From an uncultured Rickettsiales bacterium (GTDB taxonomy: Bacteria; Pseudomonadota; Alphaproteobacteria; Rs-D84): a DNA stretch of 64,000 nt. The DNA is taken from assembly GCA_900550565.1 (NCBI GenBank), contig URSG01000001.1, positions 1 through 64,000 of the forward strand, read 5' to 3'. Positions 34,478-42,920 of the stretch are shown one piece after another. The notes under the pieces are model-generated. The model did no database searches and was not told where the DNA came from. It saw only the letters and a list, made by a program, of their open reading frames with translations. The stretch's first letter is position 1; every line of letters starts with the position of its first letter. The position numbers were made by a program, and so were the translations under genes.

Positions 34478-36037
34478 ATGAACTTTACCCCTGGCGTTTT
34501 ACCACATAATTTAGAGGCCGAACAGGCCGTCCTGGCTGCGGTATTGATGAACAACCGTGCATTGGAACGCGTTTCTGAATTTCTGAAACCAGAAGATTTT
34601 TCGCACCCTGCGCACCAGGAAATATATAAATTGGCCGAACGTCAATTTGCGGCCGGTATTCCGTTTGATATTATTACGGCGAAAAATTACCTGGAACAAC
34701 AGGGCGTACTGGAATCTGTTGGTGGCGTTGATTATTTGACCCAGTTGGCCGGGGCCGGCGCGACGGTTGTCAACGTTGAACAATATGCACGCATCGTCCA
34801 CGAAACCGCACTGCGTCGCGAACTAATCCAGTTGGGCCAATCAATCACAGAAAAGGCTTTTGTTGAAGACCTGGATTCCCCTGTTTCTGCCCAGATAGAA
34901 ATTGCCGAACAACAATTATTTAATCTGGCGTCTGTGGGCGAAACCCGACGCGAGGTGACGCCAATCGCAACCGCATTGGCCGGCGCATTAAAAGAGGCCG
35001 AGATTGCATACAAGGCCGACGGTAAATTGTCTGGTCTGACCACGGGGCTGAACGCGCTGGATAAATCCATCAGCGGTCTGCACCACAGTGATTTGATTAT
35101 TATCGCAGGTCGTCCGGCGATGGGTAAAACAACGCTGGCAATGAACATTGCATTTAATGCCGCGAACGCAATTTTATCGGGTCGCGCAAACGAACAATAC
35201 AAAGGCGCGGTCGTATTTTTCAGCCTGGAAATGTCCCAGGAACAGTTGGCGACACGTGTATTATCATCTCAGTCCAAGATTTCGGCCACGTCTATGCGCG
35301 AAGGGTCATTTTCTGACGAAGAATTTTTAAAGATGTCACAATACGCATCGGCCATCAGTCGCGTGCCACTGTTTATTGATGACACGCCTGGTATGTCGGT
35401 GCCAATGATGCGCACACGCGCACGTCGTCTGGCACGTAAAAGTGGCGGAATCGCATTGATTGTGGTTGACTATCTGCAACTGATGACTGCGCCGGGTGGT
35501 CGCAAAAGCGATAATCGCGTCCAGGAAATTTCTGAAATCACACGTGGTCTGAAAATGCTGGCCAAGGAATTAAATGTGCCGGTCATCGCCCTGTCCCAGT
35601 TATCGCGCAGTGTTGAAAATCGTGACGACAAACGACCCCAGTTGGCAGACTTGCGTGAATCTGGTTCTATTGAACAGGACGCGGACATTGTTATGTTCAC
35701 ATACCGCGAAGAATATTATCTGGACAACCGCGATCCGTCCCAACGCATTTCTGGCAACACCAACGAAAAGATTCAAGAAACGTATCAAAAACGTCTGGAA
35801 CGCGCCCGGGGCAAGGCTGACATTATCATCGGCAAAAACCGTCACGGTCGCCCTGAAACGGTTCGGACTGCGTTTTTCGGCGATTACAGTTTGTTTGACA
35901 ATCTGGACGAAATGGACGCGCGTGGCGAAAATGATTTTGCCCAAACACCGAAATCCCAGCCAAATCCTGATGTTGACAACGCAGGCGCATTTGAACAAAT
36001 TGACGCATCGGCAATACCTGACGATATGGACTTATAA
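34478..36037 (+). CDS. dnaB: Replicative DNA helicase DnaB
   Basis: A 519-residue hexameric helicase. The N-terminal domain starts PHNLEAEQAVLAAVLMN. The RecA-like motor has LIIIAGRPAMGKTTLA (Walker A, about residue 208), FSLEMSQEQLATR, IVVDYLQLM (Walker B) and the H4 motif with ALSQLSRSVENR. Length and motifs are those of the chromosomal bacterial enzyme. ATG 34478 begins the conserved part; longer frames upstream would overlap terminase. It is embedded between the two terminase halves, on the opposite strand. It could be the host's only dnaB or a phage-borne copy, and this window cannot decide. Confidence 0.95.
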   Translation: MNFTPGVLPHNLEAEQAVLAAVLMNNRALERVSEFLKPEDFSHPAHQEIYKLAERQFAAGIPFDIITAKNYLEQQGVLESVGGVDYLTQLAGAGATVVNVEQYARIVHETALRRELIQLGQSITEKAFVEDLDSPVSAQIEIAEQQLFNLASVGETRREVTPIATALAGALKEAEIAYKADGKLSGLTTGLNALDKSISGLHHSDLIIIAGRPAMGKTTLAMNIAFNAANAILSGRANEQYKGAVVFFSLEMSQEQLATRVLSSQSKISATSMREGSFSDEEFLKMSQYASAISRVPLFIDDTPGMSVPMMRTRARRLARKSGGIALIVVDYLQLMTAPGGRKSDNRVQEISEITRGLKMLAKELNVPVIALSQLSRSVENRDDKRPQLADLRESGSIEQDADIVMFTYREEYYLDNRDPSQRISGNTNEKIQETYQKRLERARGKADIIIGKNRHGRPETVRTAFFGDYSLFDNLDEMDARGENDFAQTPKSQPNPDVDNAGAFEQIDASAIPDDMDL

Positions 36038-36064
36038 TTATTTTACTTGCGGCGCGCGCAAAAA

Positions 36065-36083
36065 TTGACTAATATTTTGTCAA
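36065..36083. promoter_or_regulatory. Palindrome and -35 box upstream of the two-HTH regulator
   Basis: TTGAC and GTCAA flank 9 AT-rich bases. The left arm doubles as a -35 (TTGACT) for a weak -10 near 36088. A dimeric HTH protein binding here would block its own promoter, so this is a candidate autoregulatory operator for the gene at 36111. Confidence 0.45.
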
Positions 36084-36110
36084 GAAATACCCAAGTGCAG
36101 GAGTTTTGCC

Positions 36111-37118
36111 ATGGCCCAAGAAGAAATCATTTTTCCAAATAATATCCGTAATATCCGTCTGAGTGCCGGAATGAAAATGACCGAACTGGCACGCCAGTCG
36201 CACCTGTCCCTGTCGGCTGTATCCAAAATTGAAAAGGGTGTGCGCCGTCTGAACCAGAAACAGTTGCTGAACATTTGCAATATTTTGGGTTGCAAATTAT
36301 CTGATATTTTCATCAAAGAAGATGACGCCGTCGCTGACCAGTGGCAAAGTGAAATCAAACGTCGTCTGAACGACAACGAAGACAGCGGCCTGAAAATATT
36401 CGGCAGTGGCCTGCGCAAGATTCGCCAACAAACCGGCAAAACCATCGCCCAGGCGGCCCAAGATGCCGGTATGACCCTGTCTGTCTATCACAAGATAGAG
36501 GTTGGACAACGCGAAATTTACCAAAATGAAATTGAACCATTGGCCAAATCCTTTGCGATGAGTGCCGAAAAATTATTTGATAAAATCGCCACATTGTATA
36601 AATCAGGCGAATTAAACAAACAAATAAACAAGGTCAAAGAACGCGTAAAATCCGTTCTGATTCCTGACAACCCGGCATCTGGGATTGATATGCACGGCGG
36701 ACTGTATGGCGCAAAATTATATGACAGTGCGCGCAAAAAACTGGTTCCTGTGTTTGGCACACCGTCCGGCAAATCAATTATGTTCAAGAAATCTGATGAA
36801 ACAATGATTGTTGCCCCAATGCCCCTAGAAGGACGCAGCGGAATATACGCCGTTATGCCAAATTCAAAACGTATGGCCGGTTTTATCCCTGAACATTCGT
36901 ATGTATTTGCCGACGCAACCCAGACACCGGCCGTTGGTGATTTGGCGGTTTGCATTGACAGTGATTTTTCATCTTTGTCATCTGATGCGGTCGCAACCGC
37001 CCAGATTGTCAGTGTCCGCCAGGATTCCCGTGGCAAGGTGTATGGCCAAATTTCATCACCTGATGAAAAAATCATCGGCAAAACTATGCACAAGGTCATT
37101 ATGATTGTTATGGAATAA
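36111..37118 (+). CDS. Tandem-HTH transcriptional regulator with C-terminal S24-like region
   Basis: A 335-residue protein. The first XRE-type HTH is at about residues 9-62 (IRNIRLSAGMKMTELARQSH, SAVSKIEKGVRR) and the second at about 98-150 (LRKIRQQTGKTIAQAAQDAG, YHKIEVGQRE). After a helical linker, residues about 190-335 form a beta-rich region resembling the S24/LexA-like peptidase fold of phage repressors (PAVGDLAVCIDSD, GKVYGQISS). I cannot place a clear Ser/Lys dyad. Two HTH units in one chain are uncommon. It has a CAGGAG site and a candidate operator. Its place beside split terminase suggests control of the phage-like locus or of dnaB's neighbourhood, but this is inference. Confidence 0.75.
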   Translation: MAQEEIIFPNNIRNIRLSAGMKMTELARQSHLSLSAVSKIEKGVRRLNQKQLLNICNILGCKLSDIFIKEDDAVADQWQSEIKRRLNDNEDSGLKIFGSGLRKIRQQTGKTIAQAAQDAGMTLSVYHKIEVGQREIYQNEIEPLAKSFAMSAEKLFDKIATLYKSGELNKQINKVKERVKSVLIPDNPASGIDMHGGLYGAKLYDSARKKLVPVFGTPSGKSIMFKKSDETMIVAPMPLEGRSGIYAVMPNSKRMAGFIPEHSYVFADATQTPAVGDLAVCIDSDFSSLSSDAVATAQIVSVRQDSRGKVYGQISSPDEKIIGKTMHKVIMIVME

Positions 37119-37141
37119 TCACCCAGCAAGAGAGAGAGAAT

Positions 37142-37822
37142 ATGAAAGCCAAAGCCAGCATAACCGCACAAAAGTTATTAAACCTGTATCGCCAAGAACA
37201 TGTTATAATTGGCGGTTGGGCATCTGTAAACCCTGTCTTTGTAGCCGAAGCCGACGATGACGTTATCCGCGAACTGCGCGCATTGCCAACGGGCAAAATG
37301 CTGATTCAGCACATTGAAAATCTGCGCAGTGGCCGCACCCAAATGGATACCATTGAACGCGGATTATTACCATACGGCGGACAAATGACCGAAACGGTTG
37401 TCACGGTGCCACTGACCCAGGACGAATGGCGCGAACTGGAAAATGGTATCAATTCGTTTGTGCCTGATGAAAATGGCCTGAAACAAATCCAGCAATTGGA
37501 CGTTATACGCAAATTTGGCGACGAATGGCCGGTGGCAATTCATTCGGCACTTGCCCAGAAACCCGAACTGTCATCAAAATGGACCGTCATTACCAAAACA
37601 TATCGCGCGTATTATCTGTGGCACGTTGCAACAGATATGCTGAACGAACCACTGTCTGAACGTGCGCGCGCGCAATTACAGGCCGATATGCCAGAATACG
37701 AAACGTATCTGCCGATGTTTGGCGACGCAGGCGACGCATTGCTGCACAAACTGCGCGCATTTATCAGCACACGCAACCCGATTGATACCGATAACGCGCC
37801 AAACGCACCGACGTCTATTTAA
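37142..37822 (+). CDS. Protein of unknown function downstream of regulator
   Basis: A 226-residue soluble, mostly helical protein that I do not recognise. It starts MKAKASITAQKLLNLYRQEH. No motif stands out beyond a Trp-containing central part (TQDEWRELENGINSF, KWTVITKTYRAYYLW). It follows the regulator by 23 bases with a GAGAGAGA ribosome site, so the two are probably co-transcribed. Its stop codon overlaps the stop of the terminase ATPase half running the other way. That leaves no intergenic terminator between the convergent units. Confidence 0.65.
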   Translation: MKAKASITAQKLLNLYRQEHVIIGGWASVNPVFVAEADDDVIRELRALPTGKMLIQHIENLRSGRTQMDTIERGLLPYGGQMTETVVTVPLTQDEWRELENGINSFVPDENGLKQIQQLDVIRKFGDEWPVAIHSALAQKPELSSKWTVITKTYRAYYLWHVATDMLNEPLSERARAQLQADMPEYETYLPMFGDAGDALLHKLRAFISTRNPIDTDNAPNAPTSI

Positions 37823-38445
37823 TCGTCGTCTGTGCGGTAAATCGTGTCTGGGGTATGTGGTGTGCCGATATAAATCATTGTGCCACCGGGCGACAATATA
37901 AAATCCAATTCACGCAACCGTTCACGCAACTTTTCACGTTTATCTGGGGTATTGCTGGTATTTGGAACCTCTACGTCATCACAGATAATTAAATCTGCGC
38001 GCGCACCGGTGATATTACCGGCAACCCCGGCGCATACAACCGACGGTTCGCGCACGCCGATGGGACGATTTATCGTTATTCGGTCATTTGACCACGTTCG
38101 TCGCCCCGTCGGAATCATATCTGCACAGCGCGGATGATTTTCCAGAATATTACGAATATGCCCAACCATCCGCGATGACAATGTGCTTTCTGCGGATAAA
38201 ATCAGAATACGCGATTCTGGGCGCAGCCCCAGGACGCACGCAGCAAAAATTCCAACGACGGTAGATTTGCCAGAATGCCGAAATGCCATCAACAAACCGC
38301 GATTTGGTGGCGACGTCCAAACGTCAACCAAGAATTTCATTATGCGCCGATGATGTTCAGGCGTCGTCATTCCCAGCAATGCGTTCCACTCGTCCATAAA
38401 ATCCAGAAACGCCGTTGTCATCGCATTTTCAATTTGGTGTGACAT
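37819..38445 (-). CDS. Terminase large subunit, ATPase half
   Basis: 208 residues forming the N-terminal packaging ATPase. The Walker A variant is LMAFRHSGKST (about residue 57), followed by ESRILILSAES. LIICDDVEVPNTSNT is the Walker B with catalytic acid (about residue 155). SPGGTMIYIGTPHTPDTIY is the coupling motif that ends the domain. The frame then stops after RTDDD, exactly where the linker to the nuclease should follow. The nuclease half continues at 34419 with apparently little or no lost sequence. Both domains are complete, so the split falls at the domain boundary. It lies downstream of the 115-residue phage gene. Confidence 0.85.
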   Translation of the reverse strand: MSHQIENAMTTAFLDFMDEWNALLGMTTPEHHRRIMKFLVDVWTSPPNRGLLMAFRHSGKSTVVGIFAACVLGLRPESRILILSAESTLSSRMVGHIRNILENHPRCADMIPTGRRTWSNDRITINRPIGVREPSVVCAGVAGNITGARADLIICDDVEVPNTSNTPDKREKLRERLRELDFILSPGGTMIYIGTPHTPDTIYRTDDD

Positions 38446-38460
38446 CGCCCCACCCTTTTG

Positions 38461-38808
38461 CTATGCGACCAGACTGTCAAATTTATCCATCAGTTTTTTC
38501 AGTAAATTTGGTCTGGTTGTTTTTACCTGGCGCAATTTTTCCAATGACTTGCGTCGTTTTTCATCGTATGGCGCAGACGTTTCAGATTGCAGGCGACGCA
38601 ACACGGCATCTTCGGTCATACCGCGATTTGACATTCCCGACGCGCCATATTTTGCGCGCTGGGCCGCCAGTGCTTTTTTCACCAGATTCGTTTTTGTTTT
38701 TTCATCTGCGGCCATATCCGCCAAGATTTTTTTGCGTGCAGTGCTGGCATCGCTTTTGCTTTTTTTATAGTCCAAGACATCTTGAACATCAGAAACCAGT
38801 TGTCCCAT
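38461..38808 (-). CDS. Small phage-type protein upstream of terminase
   Basis: A 115-residue, highly charged helical protein. It carries the segment AAQRAKYGASGMSNRGMTEDAVL, a pattern (QRA-[KR]-[YF]-GA-x-G) that I associate with a small conserved podoviral protein next to terminase or tail genes. It lacks a recognisable HTH, so calling it the small terminase is not justified. It lies 15 bases upstream of the terminase ATPase half and 23 downstream of tail tubular B. Confidence 0.5.
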   Translation of the reverse strand: MGQLVSDVQDVLDYKKSKSDASTARKKILADMAADEKTKTNLVKKALAAQRAKYGASGMSNRGMTEDAVLRRLQSETSAPYDEKRRKSLEKLRQVKTTRPNLLKKLMDKFDSLVA

Positions 38809-38831
38809 TTTTATCCCCTTTGCTTGATTTG

Positions 38832-40547
38832 TTAAACGGTATAGAACCCATACATCGTGACAGACATCACTGTGATATTGGACGCATCACACGATGTGAT
38901 TTGCCACGGCCACGAAACGCACTGGCGCGTCCACCCCAATGTGTTGATTGAAACATCACCTGTGAACCCAGGATTTGTTTCTGTGTAAATTTCATCGGGC
39001 AATTTTGCACAAACGTTGTTTATCGTGATTGATTTTGTATCACTGACACGTGCAGTAATTTTGCGAATACGCGCATGCGACGCGTTATGCCCACTGCCCC
39101 GTAATGGAATCCCAGCGGCAGCGACGGCAAATTTATAATCTGGCGCATCACACAGTGCGCTGTGCGAAAACTGTTCCAGGTAATATTTATCATCGCGCGC
39201 AACAACAACAAATGTTTTGTCCGCAGATACCGCAACAGATTTGAATTCGCCATTTGTTTTATACTGTGACCACGCCGAAATCCCCAACGCCGTATTTTTA
39301 TTCAGAACCGCCATATTGCCCGACGACATAACAACAAACAACTGGCGATTGGTGCTGTTATACGCAATATCCACCGGCGTCTGCATCAAATGCTTGGCAT
39401 ACGCGCACAGGTCGGTTGCGTTATAATGTTCGCCCAACTCGTCCAGGCTCAGTTCACGAATATCACGCATAGACGCGGCAACGAATACGGTCGCCCCTTC
39501 TATCTTTTGCGGTGGCAGATAACGCGACGACACACTGCCCACAGACGTGTGCTGTTTTATATCCACCGACGACGGGGTCAGTGGTTTATTCGCGATTGCC
39601 CATTCGCCAACCGTTGTCAAAATTTGCAGATTATCCGCACTGACAACCGTGCAAATCTGTTGTCGCTGGGCCGACAGCAATGTGATAAATATCGCCTGGT
39701 CGTCCAGCCCGGTTCCAACGTCAAAGTTATTGTGGCGACCGACCTGGGACAGCCATACCCCAGCAGGATAATCGCGCGCGCCACCAAAAACCAATCTGTC
39801 TTGGTGAAATGTGATACTGACCGGCCACCCACGACGCGCACTGAACGCGGCCTGACGCCAATCTGTCACCGGGCCAGACGGCAACGAAAACGTCCCGTTC
39901 GTATGGGCGGTTGCGCACTTTGTGTTGGTGACCGATGTTATTGTCCACTGGCGATTTAATACAAAGAACCGTCCGCCAATATCATCAGACGTCCAAAATG
40001 CCCGGTTCGTTGTAAATGTCGCATAGTTGTTGCCAGCGCTGTTTGCCGTGACACTTATTTCAATGCCGTCCGTATCATCAAATTTCACAAACGGAATATT
40101 TACAGACAAATCAGAATCGTTGCGCGAAAAGTTAAATAACGACAACGTAAATCCGTCTGCGTTTTTCTGTAATACACGCGGCTGGAAATCAGGGTGTACA
40201 AAAATCATCGTTCCAAAACGCTGGGCGTATTGCAGCGACGCAATCGCGTCTGTCGGCCACGGCGACGCAATATCTTGGATTTGTGTTGCGCCGGCAAAGA
40301 CCAAGATATGCTCGTCTGTGATTGCCAACAAGTATTCTTGATTTGGCCCCACAGAAAACGGCACCAAACGCACAGACGCGTCCAGTTCGGCAATTTCTGT
40401 CAGGCCTGCGCGACGCGTTATTCCGCCCCCAGACATAACGTCCATATTCACCAGTTGCCCCAGTCCATTTAAATTATCGTGCGCATAGAATTCGCGCGAA
40501 ATTTCGCCGTCTGCAAAAGAATTTTGGGTGTTTATAAAATTTGCCAT
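38832..40547 (-). CDS. Tail tubular protein B-like structural protein
   Basis: A 571-residue beta-rich protein. The N-terminus NSFADGEISREFY followed by MDVMSGGGITRRAG is the conserved opening of podoviral tail-nozzle (T7 gp12-like) proteins. Further on, repeated WSQ/YK and GEW-type strands suggest a propeller (GEWAIANKPLTPSSVDI, FGGARDYPAGVWLS). It would form the tail tube below the adaptor. ATG 40547 is preferred; an ATG four codons earlier lies inside the ribosome-binding region. It lies 19 bases downstream of tail tubular A. Confidence 0.8.
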   Translation of the reverse strand: MANFINTQNSFADGEISREFYAHDNLNGLGQLVNMDVMSGGGITRRAGLTEIAELDASVRLVPFSVGPNQEYLLAITDEHILVFAGATQIQDIASPWPTDAIASLQYAQRFGTMIFVHPDFQPRVLQKNADGFTLSLFNFSRNDSDLSVNIPFVKFDDTDGIEISVTANSAGNNYATFTTNRAFWTSDDIGGRFFVLNRQWTITSVTNTKCATAHTNGTFSLPSGPVTDWRQAAFSARRGWPVSITFHQDRLVFGGARDYPAGVWLSQVGRHNNFDVGTGLDDQAIFITLLSAQRQQICTVVSADNLQILTTVGEWAIANKPLTPSSVDIKQHTSVGSVSSRYLPPQKIEGATVFVAASMRDIRELSLDELGEHYNATDLCAYAKHLMQTPVDIAYNSTNRQLFVVMSSGNMAVLNKNTALGISAWSQYKTNGEFKSVAVSADKTFVVVARDDKYYLEQFSHSALCDAPDYKFAVAAAGIPLRGSGHNASHARIRKITARVSDTKSITINNVCAKLPDEIYTETNPGFTGDVSINTLGWTRQCVSWPWQITSCDASNITVMSVTMYGFYTV

Positions 40548-40565
40548 TTTGTTCCCCACAGTTTG

Positions 40566-41084
40566 CTAAAATCGTGAATTTATCAGTGAAAAGTTTTCAA
40601 TCTTTGACGGCGATGACGTTGTGCCATCAATAAATTTTGCCGTCTGTAATTCTGTTTCGTATAACGCTGCCAACATTCTGAACATCGCCTGGTCACCGGT
40701 CAGTGGCACACTGAATTCCATCGCCAGTTTTGTTGCCGCCACAGACACAAAATACCCAGGAAATTCGTCTGGGGCAATACGCGCCACCCCAATCACAGAA
40801 ACAGTATCCGTTGGTGCAATAATTTTGTTTCCGATAACATTACCCACAGATTTAATCACACGCAGACATTCGGTTGGCAATACAAAATCCCCATCAGAAT
40901 TTCTGACTAAATCAAACCGGCGACACGCAAATCGCCACGGATGAACCGCAATCAACGCATCTATGACTGGGTCAAACAGCGTGCGCCCCAGTTGTGCCGC
41001 CGCACTGTCGTCCATCAATGACTGAATTGGTTGTTCGCCCAGTTTTAACAACGCCATTGAACATAAATCTATTTTGGTTAACAT
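40566..41084 (-). CDS. Tail tubular protein A-like adaptor
   Basis: A 172-residue protein beginning LTKIDLCSMALLKLGEQPIQSL with later ARTLFDPV-like GRTLFDPVIDALIAVHPWRFA, the recognisable signature of gp11-type adaptors that join portal to tail nozzle. The length is typical. It lies between a capsid-linked small protein and tail tubular B, the usual podoviral order. Confidence 0.8.
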   Translation of the reverse strand: MLTKIDLCSMALLKLGEQPIQSLMDDSAAAQLGRTLFDPVIDALIAVHPWRFACRRFDLVRNSDGDFVLPTECLRVIKSVGNVIGNKIIAPTDTVSVIGVARIAPDEFPGYFVSVAATKLAMEFSVPLTGDQAMFRMLAALYETELQTAKFIDGTTSSPSKIENFSLINSRF

Positions 41085-41154
41085 TTCCGTTTTTCCTTGT
41101 GTCTAAAAAAATTATGGGGCGTTTTTATGCGCCCCAATTTATAAATCAGTAAAA

Positions 41155-41385
41155 TTATCCCAACGCTGCCGTTGTGACTGTGCCAGACGCCACACTTATC
41201 GTCTTGATTGACGTTTTGTCTGACGCATTGATGATAACAATGTCGCCAGTATTCATCAGTGTGTTCACAGCATTAAAATAACCACTGGCGGTGATTGTTG
41301 CCAATGTCACATTTTCTGCATAGTGCCACAGCGTAAAGCCATTTGCGTATGCAATCACAGATAAATTTTTATTCTGAAAAGCCAT
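41155..41385 (-). CDS. Small structural protein next to capsid
   Basis: A 76-residue beta-rich protein starting MAFQNKNLSVIAYANGFTLWHY and ending in short Thr/Val strands. This FTLWHY opening is common in small proteins encoded directly after podoviral capsids and may be a decoration or head-fibre module. It is 22 bases downstream of the capsid gene. Confidence 0.6.
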   Translation of the reverse strand: MAFQNKNLSVIAYANGFTLWHYAENVTLATITASGYFNAVNTLMNTGDIVIINASDKTSIKTISVASGTVTTAALG

Positions 41386-41407
41386 CTATTTTTCCTTTGG
41401 TTATTTT

Positions 41408-42241
41408 TTATTCTGCGTCGGTGTCTTTGCATTTGATACGAACGATACCGTCGCCATCAATCAGAACTGCGCCCTGGGACATACTGTTGCTGATAAAGTG
41501 CGCTGCACGTTCACCGTGCCACGAAATATCCGTTTTAACTTCCTGGCCACAGGCGTGTCCGACACTGGACGCGTGATAAATAAAGCAATCACGTTTTGTC
41601 GCGTCAGACAACGGCAACGCGTTATACAGCACCCATGTAATTCCCAACCATTTCTTGGACGCGCCCCCAGAAATCAACGGCAAATCATTATTGCCGACAT
41701 AATCTGCGGAAACGAATTCTGTGATTTTCAATAATTCGTTCCACTGATGCACGCCAACAACGGCAAAGCGACGACCATCGTCTGGAATATCTTTGCTGTT
41801 CAATGTTTCAACCGCTGACAAAATCAAATCCTTGCTCAGACCGGCCGAATAATCACCCACAGATGCACTGGCACCGTTCATCGCATTTACAATCAGTTCG
41901 TCGGTTTTTCGGCCCAACGCATACGCGCCTGCACTGGCCACAACACGGCGTTCATCAATATTGGTTTTCAATTCGTCCAACGCATCAACCCAATCACCGG
42001 CATAGTAATCTTGCAGAACGCATTCAACCGGTTCGTGATTCAGATTCATAACTGGCACAATGCCGTGACGTGATTTTGTCGCCGCAGTGCCACGTCCAAC
42101 CTTTTGGAACGTTGTTGATGCACCGACAACACCTGATTTACTGCGCACAGTTCCGCGCAATTTTGTGCCCATTTGCTGATATGCCAAATGGACATCTGCT
42201 TCAAATTGTTTTACAAAAACTTGGTCTATGGAAACAGACAT
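41408..42241 (-). CDS. Major capsid protein, podovirus-like
   Basis: A 277-residue protein with the conserved opening SIDQVFVKQFEADVHLAYQQ, then GTVRSKSGVVGAST, RHGIVPVMNLNHEPVECVLQDYYAGDWVD and a C-terminal part with SADYVGNNDLPLISGG, matching small HK97-fold capsids of T7/BPP-1-like phages. It has a good AAGGGGAAAA-type ribosome site. About 680 bases upstream, and across the histone-like gene, lies the scaffold gene; in phages these two usually abut. Confidence 0.85.
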   Translation of the reverse strand: MSVSIDQVFVKQFEADVHLAYQQMGTKLRGTVRSKSGVVGASTTFQKVGRGTAATKSRHGIVPVMNLNHEPVECVLQDYYAGDWVDALDELKTNIDERRVVASAGAYALGRKTDELIVNAMNGASASVGDYSAGLSKDLILSAVETLNSKDIPDDGRRFAVVGVHQWNELLKITEFVSADYVGNNDLPLISGGASKKWLGITWVLYNALPLSDATKRDCFIYHASSVGHACGQEVKTDISWHGERAAHFISNSMSQGAVLIDGDGIVRIKCKDTDAE

Positions 42242-42427
42242 TATTTTTCCCCTTGGTTAAAATTTCTTGGTTATGGCGCAATAAATTGCGTCAAAAAATT
42301 TCATCACACGGTTATGCGCCGACGCGCGCCGCAATGAAATACAAAACCGGGTTCCAATAAATTCGGAATTATCCGTAAAAAAAAATTTCAGTCGCACCGA
42401 TAAGATACGACTGATACTTTTTTCAAA

Positions 42428-42452
42428 TACAAACCCCACCAAACGGTGGGGA
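42428..42452 (-). terminator. Terminator of the histone-like gene
   Basis: On the minus strand CCCCACC, loop GTTT, GGTGGGG and a T-rich tail. It lies just after the stop of the lysine/alanine-repeat gene and separates it from the capsid gene, which begins 190 bases further on with no gene between. Confidence 0.7.
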
Positions 42453-42457
42453 AAATA

Positions 42458-42817
42458 TTATTTTTTCTTGGCTGCTGGTTTCTTTGCAACTGGCTTTTTA
42501 GCAGGTGCTTTTTTCGCAACAACTTTTTTTGCAGCAGGTTTTTTTACCGCTACTTTTTTAGCAACAGGTTTTTTTGCTGCAACTTTTTTTGCAACTGGTT
42601 TCGCTGCTGGTTTCTTTGCAACAACTTTTTTTGCTGCTGGCTTTTTAACCGCTACTTTTTTAGCAACTGGTTTTTTCGCCGCTACTTTCTTTGCAGCTGG
42701 TTTTGCTGCTGGTTTCTTTGCAGCAGGTTTTGCCGCTGGTTTTTTTGCCGCTGGTTTCGCAGCAGGTTTTTTTGCAGCAACTTTTTTCGCTGCTGGCTTC
42801 AAGAATGTGAATGCCAT
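42458..42817 (-). CDS. Histone H1-like Lys/Ala/Pro repeat protein
   Basis: A 119-residue protein. After MAFTFLK nearly the whole chain consists of [10 protein letters not shown] and PVAKK pentad-like units, giving an extremely basic disordered protein like the C-terminal tail of histone H1 or bacterial H1-like proteins. Such tails bind and condense DNA without sequence specificity. It has its own promoter, a strong AAGGAG site and its own terminator, so it is expressed independently although it lies inside the phage-like cluster between scaffold and capsid. The repeats make its length prone to change by slippage. A role in packaging DNA is an attractive inference; it may instead be a host nucleoid protein. 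Confidence 0.75.
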   Translation of the reverse strand: MAFTFLKPAAKKVAAKKPAAKPAAKKPAAKPAAKKPAAKPAAKKVAAKKPVAKKVAVKKPAAKKVVAKKPAAKPVAKKVAAKKPVAKKVAVKKPAAKKVVAKKAPAKKPVAKKPAAKKK

Positions 42818-42871
42818 TCTTCTCTCCTTTTTACTTTTTGGATAGAACAAATTTTTTTGTTCTTACTTTGT

Positions 42872-42900
42872 ATTTTATACGAAACATAAAACAGAGTAAA
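42872..42900 (-). promoter_or_regulatory. Promoter of the histone-like gene
   Basis: On the minus strand TTTACT (42895-42900), 17-base spacer, TAAAAT (42872-42877). The leader contains a perfect palindrome AGAACAAA/TTTGTTCT at about 42845-42862 before the AAGGAG site. Confidence 0.65.
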
Positions 42901-42920
42901 GAAGAAAGTGCATTTTTTTA

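Noticed and set aside
38461..38808. Calling this gene the small terminase subunit
   Set aside because: Position fits but there is no HTH and the sequence pattern matches a different small podoviral protein.
42458..42817. Reading the regular Lys/Ala repeat as a CRISPR or tandem-repeat array
   Set aside because: Units are short, coding and variable in order, with no spacers; no CRISPR array or cas gene is seen anywhere in the window.
42446..42889. Long Phe/Cys- or Ala/Phe-rich plus-strand frames opposite the histone-like gene
   Set aside because: They are the mirror of the Lys/Ala repeat on the minus strand; the minus frame has promoter, ribosome site and terminator, the plus frames have none.
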